Assembly (NCBI GenBank): GCA_950295325.1
Contig: OX485804.1
Location: 16,988,001-17,052,000, forward strand
Reading direction: 5' to 3'
Source: Polytrichum commune
Taxonomy: Eukaryota; Streptophyta; Polytrichopsida; Polytrichales; Polytrichaceae
DNA: 64,000 nucleotides
Shown: piece after piece, positions 48,838 through 62,142 of the stretch
Position numbering within the stretch: the first letter of the stretch is position 1
Layout of the letters: each line of letters starts with the position of its first letter
Notes under the pieces: model-generated
What the model was told of the DNA's origin: nothing
The model's database searches: none
Seen by the model: the letters and a program-made list of their open reading frames with translations, nothing else
Made by a program: the position numbers and the translations under genes

Positions 48838-51800
48838 ATTTGACAACAAGATAATCATATGAACTCCAACATTTATGAGAAAAACGTCTACGGATTTGCT
48901 TCTCATCTTACACATTATCTTGCACTAATTTCGCATATTGTGCTCAAAGAGTCCAATTTTAGGGCCATTTACCTCAATTAGACTGTCAACGTGGTCGGTA
49001 ATTGGAAACCCTTTGGCAATAAATTGCCATACTGATCAGGCAATGAACTCACTCAAGTTCCACCTTGAACCTAACTAAGTTATAAATGAGTCGGAGACTC
49101 CAAAACCAAAAGGAAAAGCAAACACAACCTTTTGCCACCTCAACAATAAATATGCTTACTTGGCACTGCGGGACGCTGCCAACGAGGATTTGCCAGGGGT
49201 GTCCGATTGCATCCCAGGTTCTTGGGCTTCGTAAGAATTTTGGGCCAATAGCTTAGGCTTTTTAGATGGGCTCGGGGTTCTCGTTGCCACCACGTTAAGT
49301 GGGACCAACCCCAGCCACAAAGCCCATTGGAATCCCCCCATTAAAGCTGAGGTGGCAGAGGGTTCTGTGGTCCAGGGGAGTACACACGTATCACTTTCTG
49401 CCATGTGGCGGGCCCCAGCTTGGCTGTGCCCTCATGTACCACGGATGAAGATTTCAGGATCTCCCTTCAGGCTACACTGACTGTCCACTTGGTGCCTGTT
49501 AGTAGGTGGCATCATGCAGTGCTATAACTCTTTAACAAGAATGTAATATTTGGTACCAAGCAAAGTCATTAATGTTCTATGAGGTCCGAATAACCTATTG
49601 AACTTTCATTACTAAAAATTGAAGTCATGAGGGAGGTGTTGTTGCATTGTGTAACTTCAGATAAAAACACACATTAATTGGGATAATCCTTGTGTTTCAA
49701 ATGTCTAGGTTCATCATCATAAGGTCAAGGATTGGTGCCGCTCAAGTAAGTTGAACATGAGAACCAATGTTGGTTTGGTAGTGTTTTTTTTTTTAATTTA
49801 AATTTTATAAGTATCCGACTTGGATCATAACTTATTTCTAAGCCAATCACAACTTTTGTATTCAAGTGGTCCCTTACTCTGGTCTTGGCGTGACCCACCC
49901 CTACGTTCACATGTTACTTTGATATTTTATATCCTACTTGTGGGGTCCCATGAACCATAAATAAACAAACAAATGAATAAAAAAACCGACATTGAGCAAT
50001 GTGACGTGAATTTGAGCCCGTTGGCCCTACCCTGCTCAAGAATCCTCTTGATGCAAGGTGGGGTTTACTGCCTACCTTGTGGTGGGTGGGCTCTTGGCTT
50101 CCTACCTACCTAACTAGTTTTCTTTCCGTCAAGTAAAGAGAAGATTTCACAACAGGAACCGAACTGCCAACCACTCCATTCGGAAATGGGTACCTCTCCA
50201 CTATCACCCAATAGTTTAAGGTCATCTCGGACCGCATGAACCATAGCATTGTTTAACAACCCCCTTCCGTTGTTGGGACTAGGGGAGCCATGTTTGAGCC
50301 TCCCACACAAAGCAAACTTTTAATTTGTACCAAATGTTGCAACTATATGTTGTGGTGTGACTTTCTTGTTGTAGATGGTGATAGCTTGTTGTCTTGGAAA
50401 CTTATACTTCTTGCCACCCACACAAAGTACTATTTTGCTCATCTAAACTCAATTTTTTTTTTATTGTGTTGGTCTGCAACTTGGGATTTATTTTACGTAT
50501 TGCACAATCAAAAAAATAACAAAGCTTCATCTCATAGATTGCAACACAATTCATATTATTCCTACACTAGTGTGGACTTGTGTTGTCCCAACCCTTTGCA
50601 CATGAGCATATGAATTAATGTCCTAGGGCATATTTGCACAAACTGTTCAACATGCCGTTGCCAAATTTTTTTAAAGGATAGTTGTGAGTGCTCATGCAAT
50701 CACATCCGACCTTTCAAAAATGTGTACGAGTTCTCCAGAGGAAGGAAAGAAAAATGAACATTGTCGGTATAAATACTAACATGAACTTGAGCATGTTGAC
50801 CCCAAATTGTTCACGAGTCTTCTTGATAAAACTTAGGGAGAAAAATGCATTCATCGAGATGTTGATGAGGTATGGGCAAGATTTGAACTCACGCTCCTAT
50901 ATTTAGAGTCCAATGTCCAAACCACCACAAAGTTTTATCTAATTAGTGTGGGCCACAACAATTCCCAATTACCCACATTTTTTTTTATAATTTGAAGTGG
51001 CCCATTGTAATTTCTAGTGTGAAATATTAGTGTCAGTTTTTTCCATGTGCACATGTGGATATAAATTCAAGGCAAGGCAAGTACTATAAAATTACTAATG
51101 TTAAGCAATGCAAGTGCTATGAAATTACTGTGGGTAACGCTAAATTCCAACCCACATGAATTTCCCACCCACACAAATTAGACAAAACGGTGTAGACTAC
51201 ACGACCAAGCAAATTTTTAAATGTCCATGGTGACTATTGTACCGATTACAAACAATTGCCCTCACTAGGATCCAATTCAACACGTACTCCTTTGGTAAGA
51301 TAAAATCACAGAATTGCAAACTCAACTTCATGATATTACAAATCAATTTAGCAATAGGTTCTACCAATTTTATTGGAATCATGAATCAAGTTCACTATAT
51401 AAACAACCAATTTAACTTGATCTTTCAACCAATTTCATTATATGTTGTGAGCAACTTGATGCCCATATTCACAACTTCACAAAATCAATTTCATGAATTG
51501 TATAGATTTATTTACAACTCATAACCATGTAACAACACACTAGTTTTGGAAGTTAAAGGAAGAAATGATAATAATGACATGTTTGACCTAAGTTAACCCC
51601 ATTGTAATGGTAAAGCAAGTAGTATCTTTACTTATTAGTTGTTTTCTTGAAGGAGTTGTCTCACATGTGCCCATGCCCACCGCCATCAAATCACTTGAGG
51701 TCAATAAGACATACATGAGGTGTCTTCAACAAAGCACATGTGAATTAAGGTCACTGAGTTTTTAGAGGTCACTAGAATACACACTAGATTGATTTCTTTG

Positions 51801-54800
51801 TTAGTCATACTAAAAAGCCTTAAAGCCGAAGTAAAATCTCCCAAAATTATCTAATACAATTCAATCCAATTCGACAACTTATTAAATAAAATCTTAAACT
51901 CTTAAGATAAAATTGAACATATAGATGGCATCATTGTAGAGGTAGGATTGTTCTCATAAAATTTTAACCATTCATGTGTCCAAAATCAAAAGATGATATT
52001 GTAAACATGTACATTTGGTGTGATCAGGCAATGGATCAAAATGCTTGGATAAAAATGCCCGTCTTGACCTTTAGGGCTTAAGATCTTTTGCAAAAGCCAT
52101 AAGGCAATCCTTTTGGTTGAGTGTTTTGAGCATCTTATCCAAACATTTGTTAGTCTCAATACAATTCCTCACGAGTGAAAAATCAAGTGCTCCAAATGGA
52201 CAACCTTGTATCTTCACATATATGAATGTTTAATCCCATTTTCTATCATGTGTTGCATCGCTTTTGGGGTGGGAAAAGCCTAAAATAGCTCATAAGGGCT
52301 AGTATGCAAAAAATTTACTAGTTGGTATTACCATATCTCATTTCACCACATAATTTTCTCATGCTCAAACATAAGCAAGTGGATGTATGTATAACTATCT
52401 TAGAATAGAACAACTATCACCGATTTGCAATGACATGGATGTTTGATCTAGCCTCGGTCATGTTCATATCCTAGCTTTGCTCAAATGCACATAAGTAATT
52501 TGTCAATTATAATACACTCACCTTACTAAACATAGCATTCTTCATCTATCCCCTATAACCTTGCTTCATAAAATCATTCTAAGTTTACATATGAGAGAGA
52601 GAGAGAGAGAGAGATTTGATTGGAATGAGAGACATTTCACCCTTGATTTCGAATGTAAGCTCAAATATAAGCTGCAAGCTCAAATGTAAGTTTGAGTGGG
52701 GTTTACGGATCATGAATAAGGGTCAAGACCTATTGTATCATGGAAAGTGGCATAGATACCTTGTAGGACAATGTGGAACGTCAAGTCGGAGAATCTACAC
52801 CTTCCCTAGATGCACCTTTGTCACATTAGGGTCAAATTCCATGTAGACTTTGGAACAACCCTAAATATGCCATTTGAGTGACACCCATTGCCTAGAACAT
52901 TGCATGGCATCATAGCTTGTTTGATTTCTTGGGTTTATTTATTTATTTATTTTCTTGTCAAGTTTTACAATCAAGGTAACATTACTACATTTCATCAAGT
53001 ATTGAATAAGTAGGAAATTACATTGGGACCTTTGGAGTAAGTACAAGGTTGATGTTGTAAAGAAAGTGAGGTAGGACATACGATTCATGTGTGAGGCCTA
53101 CAGTTATAAGTACTACTTTGAATCACATGCTACTTCGTTGTTTGGGTCCCCCCCCAACCAAACTCCATTGCAAAAAGGTGGCCCAATTCATTTGATGTGG
53201 AATCCAATCATTATAGAGCTTGTATCTAACCCAATTCCTTTCCAACTTTGCTTGTCTCCCTTTCTATAGCTTGTTACATGTAGGTGGCATGCTCAAAATT
53301 TGTAATAGGTGGGTGTTATATATATATATATATATATATAATTGTAAGTTTTATGTTGATGTCATAAAAGGTAGAATCTTACCAAGTATGTATGTTTCTT
53401 TTTTGGTTTTGGGTTTGATTATTCTTGGATTTTTTCCGCATACTAACCTCAATTTGGTTGAGACTATCTCAAATCCCATATACCAATCATAGTTTGACTA
53501 TCAAAAGCACTTGATTTGATAGTAGTGTGATCAACAATGTTTTAGCTAAGATTAAAACCTTATATTCTTACTAAATTCAAATACTTTCTTCCTAAACAAT
53601 CATATAAGCCCATCCCCCAAAAAATAAAAAATAAAAAACTAAATAGTCCAATCTCCTTGAAACACAAATGTTTTCTTGTCAACTTTTAGAATCCCAAACA
53701 TAAGCACACACCAATCAATTAAAAGGTGCCCAATTAAGAGAAGTAGCCATATTAGGCCCACTTATGTTGATCTCCCACTCCAAACCATTATGACAACTCG
53801 AGCGGTCGATATTTGCCCCCCCCCCCCCCCCCCCCCCCTCCAAGGCCAACTAACTTAATAAGTTACAAGCTCACGGACCACATATGTTCCTTAAAAGCCC
53901 ACAGGCCTCGGTTGTGACGCACTATCATTACGGGTACTACGTAGCCTCCTTGTTGGGCATATCCATTGAATGATCCCCATCGACGTTCCCAATGGGGGGA
54001 ACCCTCGCTCTCCAAGAGTTCCCAACGAGTGGACCTCATGGAACCATCCTCTCACTTTCTATCGTTGCCTCCCAACAACCTAAAAGAAATCTTTTGTGGG
54101 ACCCGAAAGATGGGAGGCCCTAGAGAGAGCAGTCGGCGGGCTAGCTTTGAATCCCATTATTTATGCTCCATGCTTTCTTTCCACATCTAACGGTAGGGCG
54201 ATGACGATGGGTTGATCAGACGGTGGGCTATGGACTACGTGGAGGGTGGAGCTCCGCTTGAGAAAGAAAGGCGTCCTAGGATAGGGACGCTATGAGGTAT
54301 AGCGCATTTGACATGTGGGTATTAGGGTTATAGTGTTCAGCTCGTTTACTCTGGAGTGTAGGAGTTTTAATGAAATGTAATGAGATTAATTTGGAAGTCC
54401 AGGAAGCCAAAAGGCTTATGGGACTAAACGTACACCAAGACGATGATAAGAGGCTAATTCCTTAGAGTAACATAGTGCAGTGGCCTAGAGGCTAATATCT
54501 CCTTGGTGGCTTAATTGGAAGGAAACCCAAAGTTTGTGTAGAATTACGTTCTAAAACAGGGACAAAAACTCATCTCTGATGGACTGGTAGAGAGCTCTAT
54601 CTCAATAGGTAAAGTAAACTTGGGTGACATGTAATTGTTGTGTATAAGCGTGTGTCTCATCCATCTAACAAAAACATATCACAATAGTATGTAGCCCGTG
54701 CACCGTTTGTGTCGTTGACTTGATTATGAAATCACTGTAGCTTCAAACACCCATAATAAGAGTAACACATCACACTAATGTAATAGTTGGGAATAAATTA

Positions 54801-55761
54801 GGCTATTTTGATTGGAAATGCAATAGGTATTCAAGGCCCATCCATGCTAGGGACAAGATGATGCATGGCCAAAAAAATGTCACATGATTTATGATATTTT
54901 AGGGGGGATGAACGTATGAATATATAATTCACAAGTTTATGGCTCAATAATATGAGTGTTTAAATGTGTAAATTGCGTGAAAAGTTGTATGTTTCCCAAT
55001 GTGATGACAACAAATGTTGAAATTAATCAAAGCACTTACTATACACTTTATCAAACTCGAATATGAATCATAATCCATAAGCTCAAGGGATTGCATAACA
55101 TGGTATGGCTCACACCAACTGCAACTATCATATATCTATTCATAACATTATTATGTGGTATGTCTAGATTAATGTTCCATTTCAAAAAGGTAGTTGAGAA
55201 GAGATCTCATTGATTGACAAAATGTGGCATAATACTACTTTGCACCTTTCCAAATGCAATGACAAATTTGCACCCTATAGATTATTATTATTATTGTTAT
55301 TATTTATTGATGTAAACTACTTGTCATTCATAGGACCACTAAAACCTAGTGTAACACATGAAGAATGCTATGTTGTATTAAAAAAATTAAGTTTTTTTAA
55401 TAATATTTTATGGCCATAGTCCATCCCAACACATGTCTTTCTAACTTCTGCTATTAATAAAAAGCCATATGGCCTTAGTTCCCTAACTACAGAGAAAACA
55501 AGTGTCTTTAAATTTGTCAAGTTCCTCATTGTCCACATGACAATCATATTGCCTTGAGTGATGTTATTATGATGGTGGACAAAATGTTTGACAAGGACTC
55601 ACTACCACACTACCTACATCATAATCAATCTTTGTTCTTACTTTTTCAAAAGTCAAAAAACTCATGCCTGAAATGTAATATTCTACTAGAAATGTCTTGT
55701 ATATTCAACCGTTCAAAAAGTAAACGCAACCCAATTTGATACAATGTCTTTGGACCACCTT
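48838..55761. other. Spacer without recognisable genes
   Basis: Mixed sequence with microsatellites: GA run 52591-52611, TA run 53317-53340, poly-C 53818-53838, ATT run about 55283-55300. 49505-49670 is a worn relative of MITE family 1 (gcagtgctataac to gcattgtgtaactt). 49140-49430 and 53900-54300 are GC-rich islands without a recognisable protein. Confidence 0.4.
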
Positions 55762-55818
55762 AACATTACTTAGCTTAGCCATGGTGTTTTGTGGGCTATG
55801 GCTAAGCTTAGTAATGTT
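55762..55818. repeat. Compact near-perfect hairpin
   Basis: Arms of 23 bp (aacattacttagcttagcca and its inverse) are separated by an 11-bp loop. Only about two mismatches occur in the stem. No poly-T terminator or gene stands next to it. Confidence 0.8.
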
Positions 55819-57200
55819 ATGACTACGTAAGTACTTATCAATTTTATATTAAGTATCTTTCACATTGACTTACAACTGCCAAGTCACTCTAACACACCTA
55901 GTTATCACATTGTTTAAGAATATCATAGGTTGTATTTTGTTTAACACTTGAGTTTGGAGACCCAAATCCCCTGACAACCTTTTGCTCAATTGTAGGTCGG
56001 AGGTTGAAAAGCAAAATTGATCTTATTAATGATCTTAGCAATTACCATCGACATAAATAAATAAATAAATAAATAAATTAGAGTGCATGTTGAAGAAATT
56101 TGGTGTCAAAACCACCCCAAAATGGACTTTAGTTTCAAGCTCAAGATGAAACCAAAGCGGGATCTATGGTTGAACATTGGTTCCTCAAGCTAGGAAATAG
56201 AGTTTATTGAGTGAAGATTGTTGAGATTTGGTGGGACATTGATGCCACATTAGCACCACTTTATTTGTTTCCCATACCTTGGACATGTACCCTAGTGTAA
56301 ACTCCTTGGGTCCAAAATTATGCTCTTGAGATATAAAATCGCTCGAGTTTGGGGTGTCTTTAGTCTTGGACCCCTATTATAAACCCACCCTTAGTAGGAT
56401 CGACATGCTATAAAATTTGTGAAGCATAGACTTTGACTTTGTGACTGATCCAACAACATTAGATCAGGTTTGATTGAAAAAGGTTCGTAAATTTCAACAT
56501 CTTGCATTGAATGTCTTGCAAGTACATTACATTACACATCTCCTTGGTTGCATTTCGTGGGATTAGGTATCACATGAACATAATATTCCTTTATTTTCAG
56601 GATTCCTCGTTTATGGGGAGCACTCAAATTGTGTATGTGGACTTTTTGACAAACAATTGTAAGTTATTAATCTAAAAAAATCACAACCTCTTTCTTTGGA
56701 AAAGACCATCATGTAGCTGCTTTGTTATGTAATGTATGGAGAGAGGAAATCATCGTATACGAGCGTATCTTCCATTCATCCAACTTAAAAGACTTGACTC
56801 TTATAGGTAACCCCCGCTAGAAATGAATCAACCACAAACCTACAGGGGTCAAATTTAATGTTGGATGGACGAGAGGTACACTCTTATGCCATACTTTCCT
56901 CTCCCCATAGTCTACATACAATGTGCTCCACTATATAGATGATTCACTAATGCATAATAATAATAATAATAATGTATCCCGAGTAATTTAAATAAGTCTC
57001 CACAAAGGATAAGTTAAAAATTACTCTTTACCTTGGGTGAACCTCAAGCCTGTACACGTGGCCGGAATCTAGAGGCCTCCTATCCACAAAGACCAGAATG
57101 TCATAAACTCAACTTTCCCAAACAGGCAACAATCGGGCCCCATCCAGGCCTGATATCTATGAAAGGCCAAAATCTATGAAAACAAACCAGAGAAGGTCGT
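55819..57200. other. Spacer, nothing recognised apart from microsatellites and a dispersed repeat
   Basis: Holds an AAAT run (56057-56079), an AAT run (56956-56974), and at 56280-56400 a third relative of the repeat found at 11130-11220 and 35820-35930. Confidence 0.5.
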
Positions 57201-59429
57201 CATAATCTACATGATACGAACATGCTATCCCTGAATGACAACCCTATCTGTAGATTCAGCAGTCACCCTACCTGCGTGAAGGCCGAGCGGCAACCTATGA
57301 CCATCAGAAACAAAGGAGACCTTAAATGTACCCACCAGGAACATCCGTATCCAAGAGTCTACCGAAATATCTGGTTATGTACAGATTTGGAAGACTTAGT
57401 GTGCTTGAGGGTGGTGATATACGACGCCTCGCAATGGCCTCTGGTGGTGCGTGTTTCGCAGCTCCTCATCAGGAGCTTCAAGGTCGCTGTTCTCACATTT
57501 TCCGACCGGAGTAGGTCGCATGTTGCTCCATAGAAACGAAGGCCCTTCCCACGCGCCAAACGATTTTTTTCTTCATGCTTTTGGTGCAGTTTTGAGGAAC
57601 CTCTGTTGCGAAGAAGCTGTGGTGGTATTGGAGGACTTGCTTATCCCTTGCATTGGTGGTGAACGGGAGCGGGGAGGTTCTGGACATGCGAGGAACACTT
57701 CCTGGAATTTGAAGTTTAAGTGATGAATTACGGCGAATCGGTGCGTTTTTTGTCATCTTTGTGTGGTGGAAAAGACGACGTGTATACTCCTTGTTTTGAA
57801 TTTCGGTCTATGTACGATTCTGATGTCTTAAAGTACCTGAGGAGCTGTGAGGAAAAAATTCTCTCTCTCCTACTTTTTTGTGTGAGGTTTCGCTGGAGCG
57901 AGCTTTTGGTTGCATCGCAGGGTTTTAGCCACAGGTATAGTTTTAGATTTGTGCTGCACATGCGATTTTCTTCTCCTCCTTACCGCTATTTCGTTTCGTT
58001 CTTGGCTTTATTCCAGTAGCACTGTTCGCTTTTCCATTTCTGTGTTGGACTGAGGTGTAGCGCTATTGATATCCTCGTCTCGTTCACATTTCCTCCATTC
58101 ATTGTAACGAGTGCTCAGGATCTTGGCAGAATTTTCTCTTATCTGCTCAAGCATCAGATGTGGAAGCTTTTCACGTCGTCTGTGTCGCCATTTTTCTCCG
58201 TTTCTTCTCTTTGCAATGCACATTCCTGTATTTCACCTAGGTTCGAGAGACTTCATATCTATTTCCAACTGTATTTCAAGAAGAGAAAGCTTGATTTGAA
58301 GTCGCAGTATCTCCGACTTTTTCCATTCTGCTTTGCGTTAGTGAATCTTGCTAATGTCTTTACGCACTACGAATATTCTCTAGCGTTGGTGCTCCTTGTT
58401 TTAAATTGCGTTATACCAAATCGAGTGTTCGGAGGGTAGACTGCTTCTTTCTTGGTAAAGCGCAGAAGTTTCTTTCTGGGAGATTAAGGACAGTGTTGTC
58501 CCTAAATATGATTGAACGTAGCTGTCGTTTTGTCGACTAAAATAGCAGAGATTCTCTTCAGAAATTTTTCGTCATCTTGCTCTTCATCTTGCGGAGTTGC
58601 ATTGGAGAAGTCAGTCTGGCTGGTTACCAAGTGCGATACGTGTGGGAGCTTACGAAAGGCTGGCTAAGGCAATTCAGATGCGTTCACTTGTTTCTTAGCT
58701 CTTAGAGGAGCCCTACTTATTTTGATACAGGCTATCGTCGCCTTTTCAGTGCTCCCGGGTCATCTTCTTATTGTGGCGCCTCGTTAGATGCCTGTTTCAG
58801 CGGAAGTATCGAGTTCGCTTGGGGATATGGTCCGTATTGCTATTTCTAATTATGGAAATGCTCTCTTGACCATTAACAGACTGCGGTCGAAAACATTTGC
58901 AGTCAACCCTAGCTACAGGAAGCTAGGGAGCCTTTGTCGCGCTGGAAGAGTTTGAATACACTGTGAAACTTGATGCTCGTCTCGTCCATCTGTTGAGAAT
59001 AAGTTATGACATATCGCACCAACGACTGAGTTTCTGGTCTAAGTTACTTGTTATCCTTCGTTTGTCGAGTTTCCTGCCTTCAGGACCGATGATAGGTATG
59101 GATAACTGTCCACGCGACTAAGGAAATAGGAGAATAGTGATGGAACCTAAACTATAGAATTTTCTTCAGCATGGAAGAGGTGTCTGTTTGTGAATTGACG
59201 TCACTACGATGGTAGAACCATTTATTTATGTAATTGCGTTTTTTCTGTTATTTCTTTTTGCCATGCCAAGTACATGTGGAGGTCTGAGCAAGTTTTTGCA
59301 CTTGTGTACAGGTGAATTCAGGGCTCATGGACAGAGCAGGTTAGACGAGAGGAGAAAATTGTAACGGCATCGACTAGACTTGCAACAACGCCTAATATAT
59401 AGTCCGGCTACTCTTCGTGGTCGGGAATT
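57201..59429 (+). promoter_or_regulatory. Repeat-poor upstream and probable 5' leader region of the BASS gene
   Basis: Composition changes here. GC is higher, dispersed repeats stop, and many short frames stay open on both strands by composition alone. No frame resembles a known protein. The stretch ends at the ATG of the BASS gene and contains several GTGAGG/GTACAG-like splice-site lookalikes, so a 5' UTR intron is possible. I could not fix a transcription start. Confidence 0.45.
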
Positions 59430-62142
59430 ATGGCTGCTAGTCTTGCCAATCCTGTACATACCATTTCTCACCCAGCTTCGTTATCCACATACTTAACTAG
59501 GTCCAACACTGCTTGCAGCAGTAATGCTGTTCTGGGCGGGAGCTTTTCGAAACATAGTCTGTTTTATCATGGTTTCATCAGGCGTGCAGAACTCCTTCAA
59601 CATGTATTAAGCCATGATATCAAATGTGAGTGTCTTTTATCTGTCTCAAAATTATTTTCTCGAGTGAATTTATTGCACTTTTCAGTTCTTTTGGATAATT
59701 CTATCATTATTGGTGTTAGTAAGTGGTAGCAACTTTCTAATTTTATGCCAGAGAGAGGACAAGGATGGGATTTAGTGAGAGAAGAGGAGTATGAAAATCC
59801 GTGTTTCCTCAATTGGGTCCTCAATTTGCTCTTCAGGTAAAGGGCAATGTGGAGACACAGGCAGGCCGCTGCAACGTAAGCTACATAGTGAGTCAAATAA
59901 AAGACAATTAGATATCAACTCCAGCAGCCTTCAAGGCAACGAAGATGGGCACAAACCTCGCGCCTCTCCCCAGAAACCTCTGGCTTCAGCTTCAACTTCT
60001 TACGAGGGGCATGAGACCGAGGAAAATCAACCTAATCAATCAACTAAAGGACGCCAAACAGGAAGAGTGGGTACATACAAGAGAGAAGGCAATGTCTCAC
60101 TGGCTTCATTCGGAATCAAAACAAAACGGGACAAGAAGGGCCAGAAAGTTGACCTGACCAAGTCATTGTCTCAAATGCTTCCATATGTTGTTCTTGCAAC
60201 TGCAGTTGCTGCCTTGACACAACCTGCATCTTTCGCATGGTAAGTCAAATATGTATCAGCATCATATATGAAAGGATTCAATTTTTGTTTTGTCTGTTCT
60301 CTAAGTGTCACATTCTTTGGGGTTTGAGTAACTGGTTTCAAACATGTGTGCATGTGTTCCAAGGTCCAATGGACGACTGGTTGGGGTTTCTATCGGTTGT
60401 CTGAGAGCTTATCTCATGTTTATCCCTGCAGTTTTGCTGACTGATCTAATTTGGAATCTCTTGCGCAGGGTAAGTAAGGACTATTATGCTCCAGCTCTTG
60501 GGGGGATAATGCTTTCCATCGGTGTGCAACTCTCAGTTTCGGACTTTGCACTTGTATTGAAAAGGTAACTGCTTTATTGCGTATTGATAGGTCTTATGCT
60601 TGTGTTTTTCCATGTTAAAAAGTAGTGATCGTGTGTGTGTTTTCTTTAGTCATGGTTCTCATTGTTACTAGCCAGTTTATGACATCGATTACTACTGTGA
60701 GGAGCTCTGAAGTGTCCTGTTTCAGCTGAAATTGGTGTTTTGGTTCTGTCTTACTACATGTCATCTACCTCTTCTAATGTTCTGACAATAACATTTTTAT
60801 GGCCTTGCAGGCCTTTGCCGGTACTCGTTGGTTATGTAGCTCAGTACATGGTCAAACCAATCCTCGGGCTTTTGGTCTGTGCGGCGTTCAACGTGCCTCC
60901 TTCATTTTCTGCCGGATTGGTGTTGACATCATGTGTAGCTGGAGCTCAACTATCAAGTTATGCTGCTTTTTTGAGTGAAGGAGATGTTGCACTGAGTATC
61001 ATTCTCACTAGTTTAACCACTATCACTTCCGTCGTCATCACCCCTCTGTTGACAAAGCTTCTCATTGGATCGGTCGTGCCTGTTGATGTGGTAGCCATGG
61101 GCAAATCTATTCTACAGGTATGTTGGTGTTTGTGAATTAGATATCTGAGTATGTTGGCTCATTATAGTTCAGAATACTGGTAAACTGGACAAGATTACTG
61201 CAGTTTGTAGTAAGCATGCCATGTTGTGCGTTTCATTGAAGAGGGATTAGTTTGGTCTGCTACATATTCTTGCTGTTTGAATGTTTTCTTGATGCCCCAG
61301 GACTGTTTCTATGGTGCACACGATCTGTTATTTTTAGGGCATGATTTGCTGAACCACTCTTTGTCATACGCAGGTGGTGATCCTTCCCATCATGCTGGGC
61401 TTAGGTTTGAACACTTATGCCAAGTCTTTTGTGGATAAGATCCGCCAGTTTATGCCTCTCATGGCTATGGTGTGCACATCCCTCTGCATTGGAAGTCCAC
61501 TTGCTTTGAACAGAAGCCGAATCATCTCTCCTGAAGGATTTCGGCTGTTATTCCCTGTCTTAGCGTTCCACATAGGAGCATTTATTGCTGGATATTGGGT
61601 TTCAAGACTCCCGTTTTGGAGGTACACACCTTCAACCGATTTGTAAAATTGATTGTATAGTAAGATCTTTGCTACTTTGGATGAGGTTGAAAGGTAGAAA
61701 ATAATATTGACTTACCTATTGTTTGACAAGCGGTGCACATATCCAAGTACCAATCATGTTGGGATAGTTAATAAGCTACCATTTCAAACTTTTTCCTCTT
61801 GGATGCTTTGTTTTGGAATGTTCTATATAATCTCCTGGCATGTACACAGCTGATGTGAGTAAACTGGAGTGTGTAGGTGATGATATTTATTGATGATGTT
61901 GTTTTACTTTCAGGCAAGATCAGAAGGTATCACGAACCATAAGCTTGTGCACTGGTATGCAAAGCTCAACACTTGCCATGTTGTTGGCAACACAGTTCCT
62001 TGGTGGAAGTCATGCGGTGCCACCTGCTTGCTCCGTAGTAGTGATGGCCATAATGGGCTTATCACTCGCATCATTTTGGGGTAAGGGACATCAGATTCGC
62101 AGCGTGAAGAACATGCTGCTCGGAGATGTATCATACGCCTAG
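59430..62142 (+). CDS. BASS: Bile acid:sodium symporter (BASS) family protein, probably plastid envelope
   Basis: A sodium-coupled organic anion transporter of the plant BASS family, which includes plastid pyruvate and 2-keto acid carriers. Exons are 59430-59625, 59837-60239, 60469-60564, 60811-61117, 61374-61621 and 61914-62142. Phases agree and give 492 residues. The first 65 residues are Ser-rich and basic with few acids, like a plastid transit peptide. A polar stretch follows, then membrane segments starting LPYVVLATAVAALTQPASF. Family motifs are YAPALGGIMLSIG, AGAQLSSYA, IGSVVPVDVVAM, SLCIGSPLAL, CTGMQSSTLAMLLA and VVMAIMGLSLASFWG. Exon 3 begins at the later acceptor (60469), because that gives WVSKDYYAPAL as in the family. 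Complete and undamaged. The substrate and BASS subgroup cannot be told from this. Confidence 0.93.

Noticed and set aside
57222-58439. Cluster of overlapping open frames on both strands upstream of the BASS gene
   Set aside because: None resembles a protein. The openness fits higher GC in a leader or promoter region.
60344-60468. Open frame continuing upstream of BASS exon 3 (WSNGRLVGVS start)
   Set aside because: The later acceptor at 60468/60469 gives the family sequence WVSKDYYAPAL directly. The longer version inserts about 42 residues not expected in the family.
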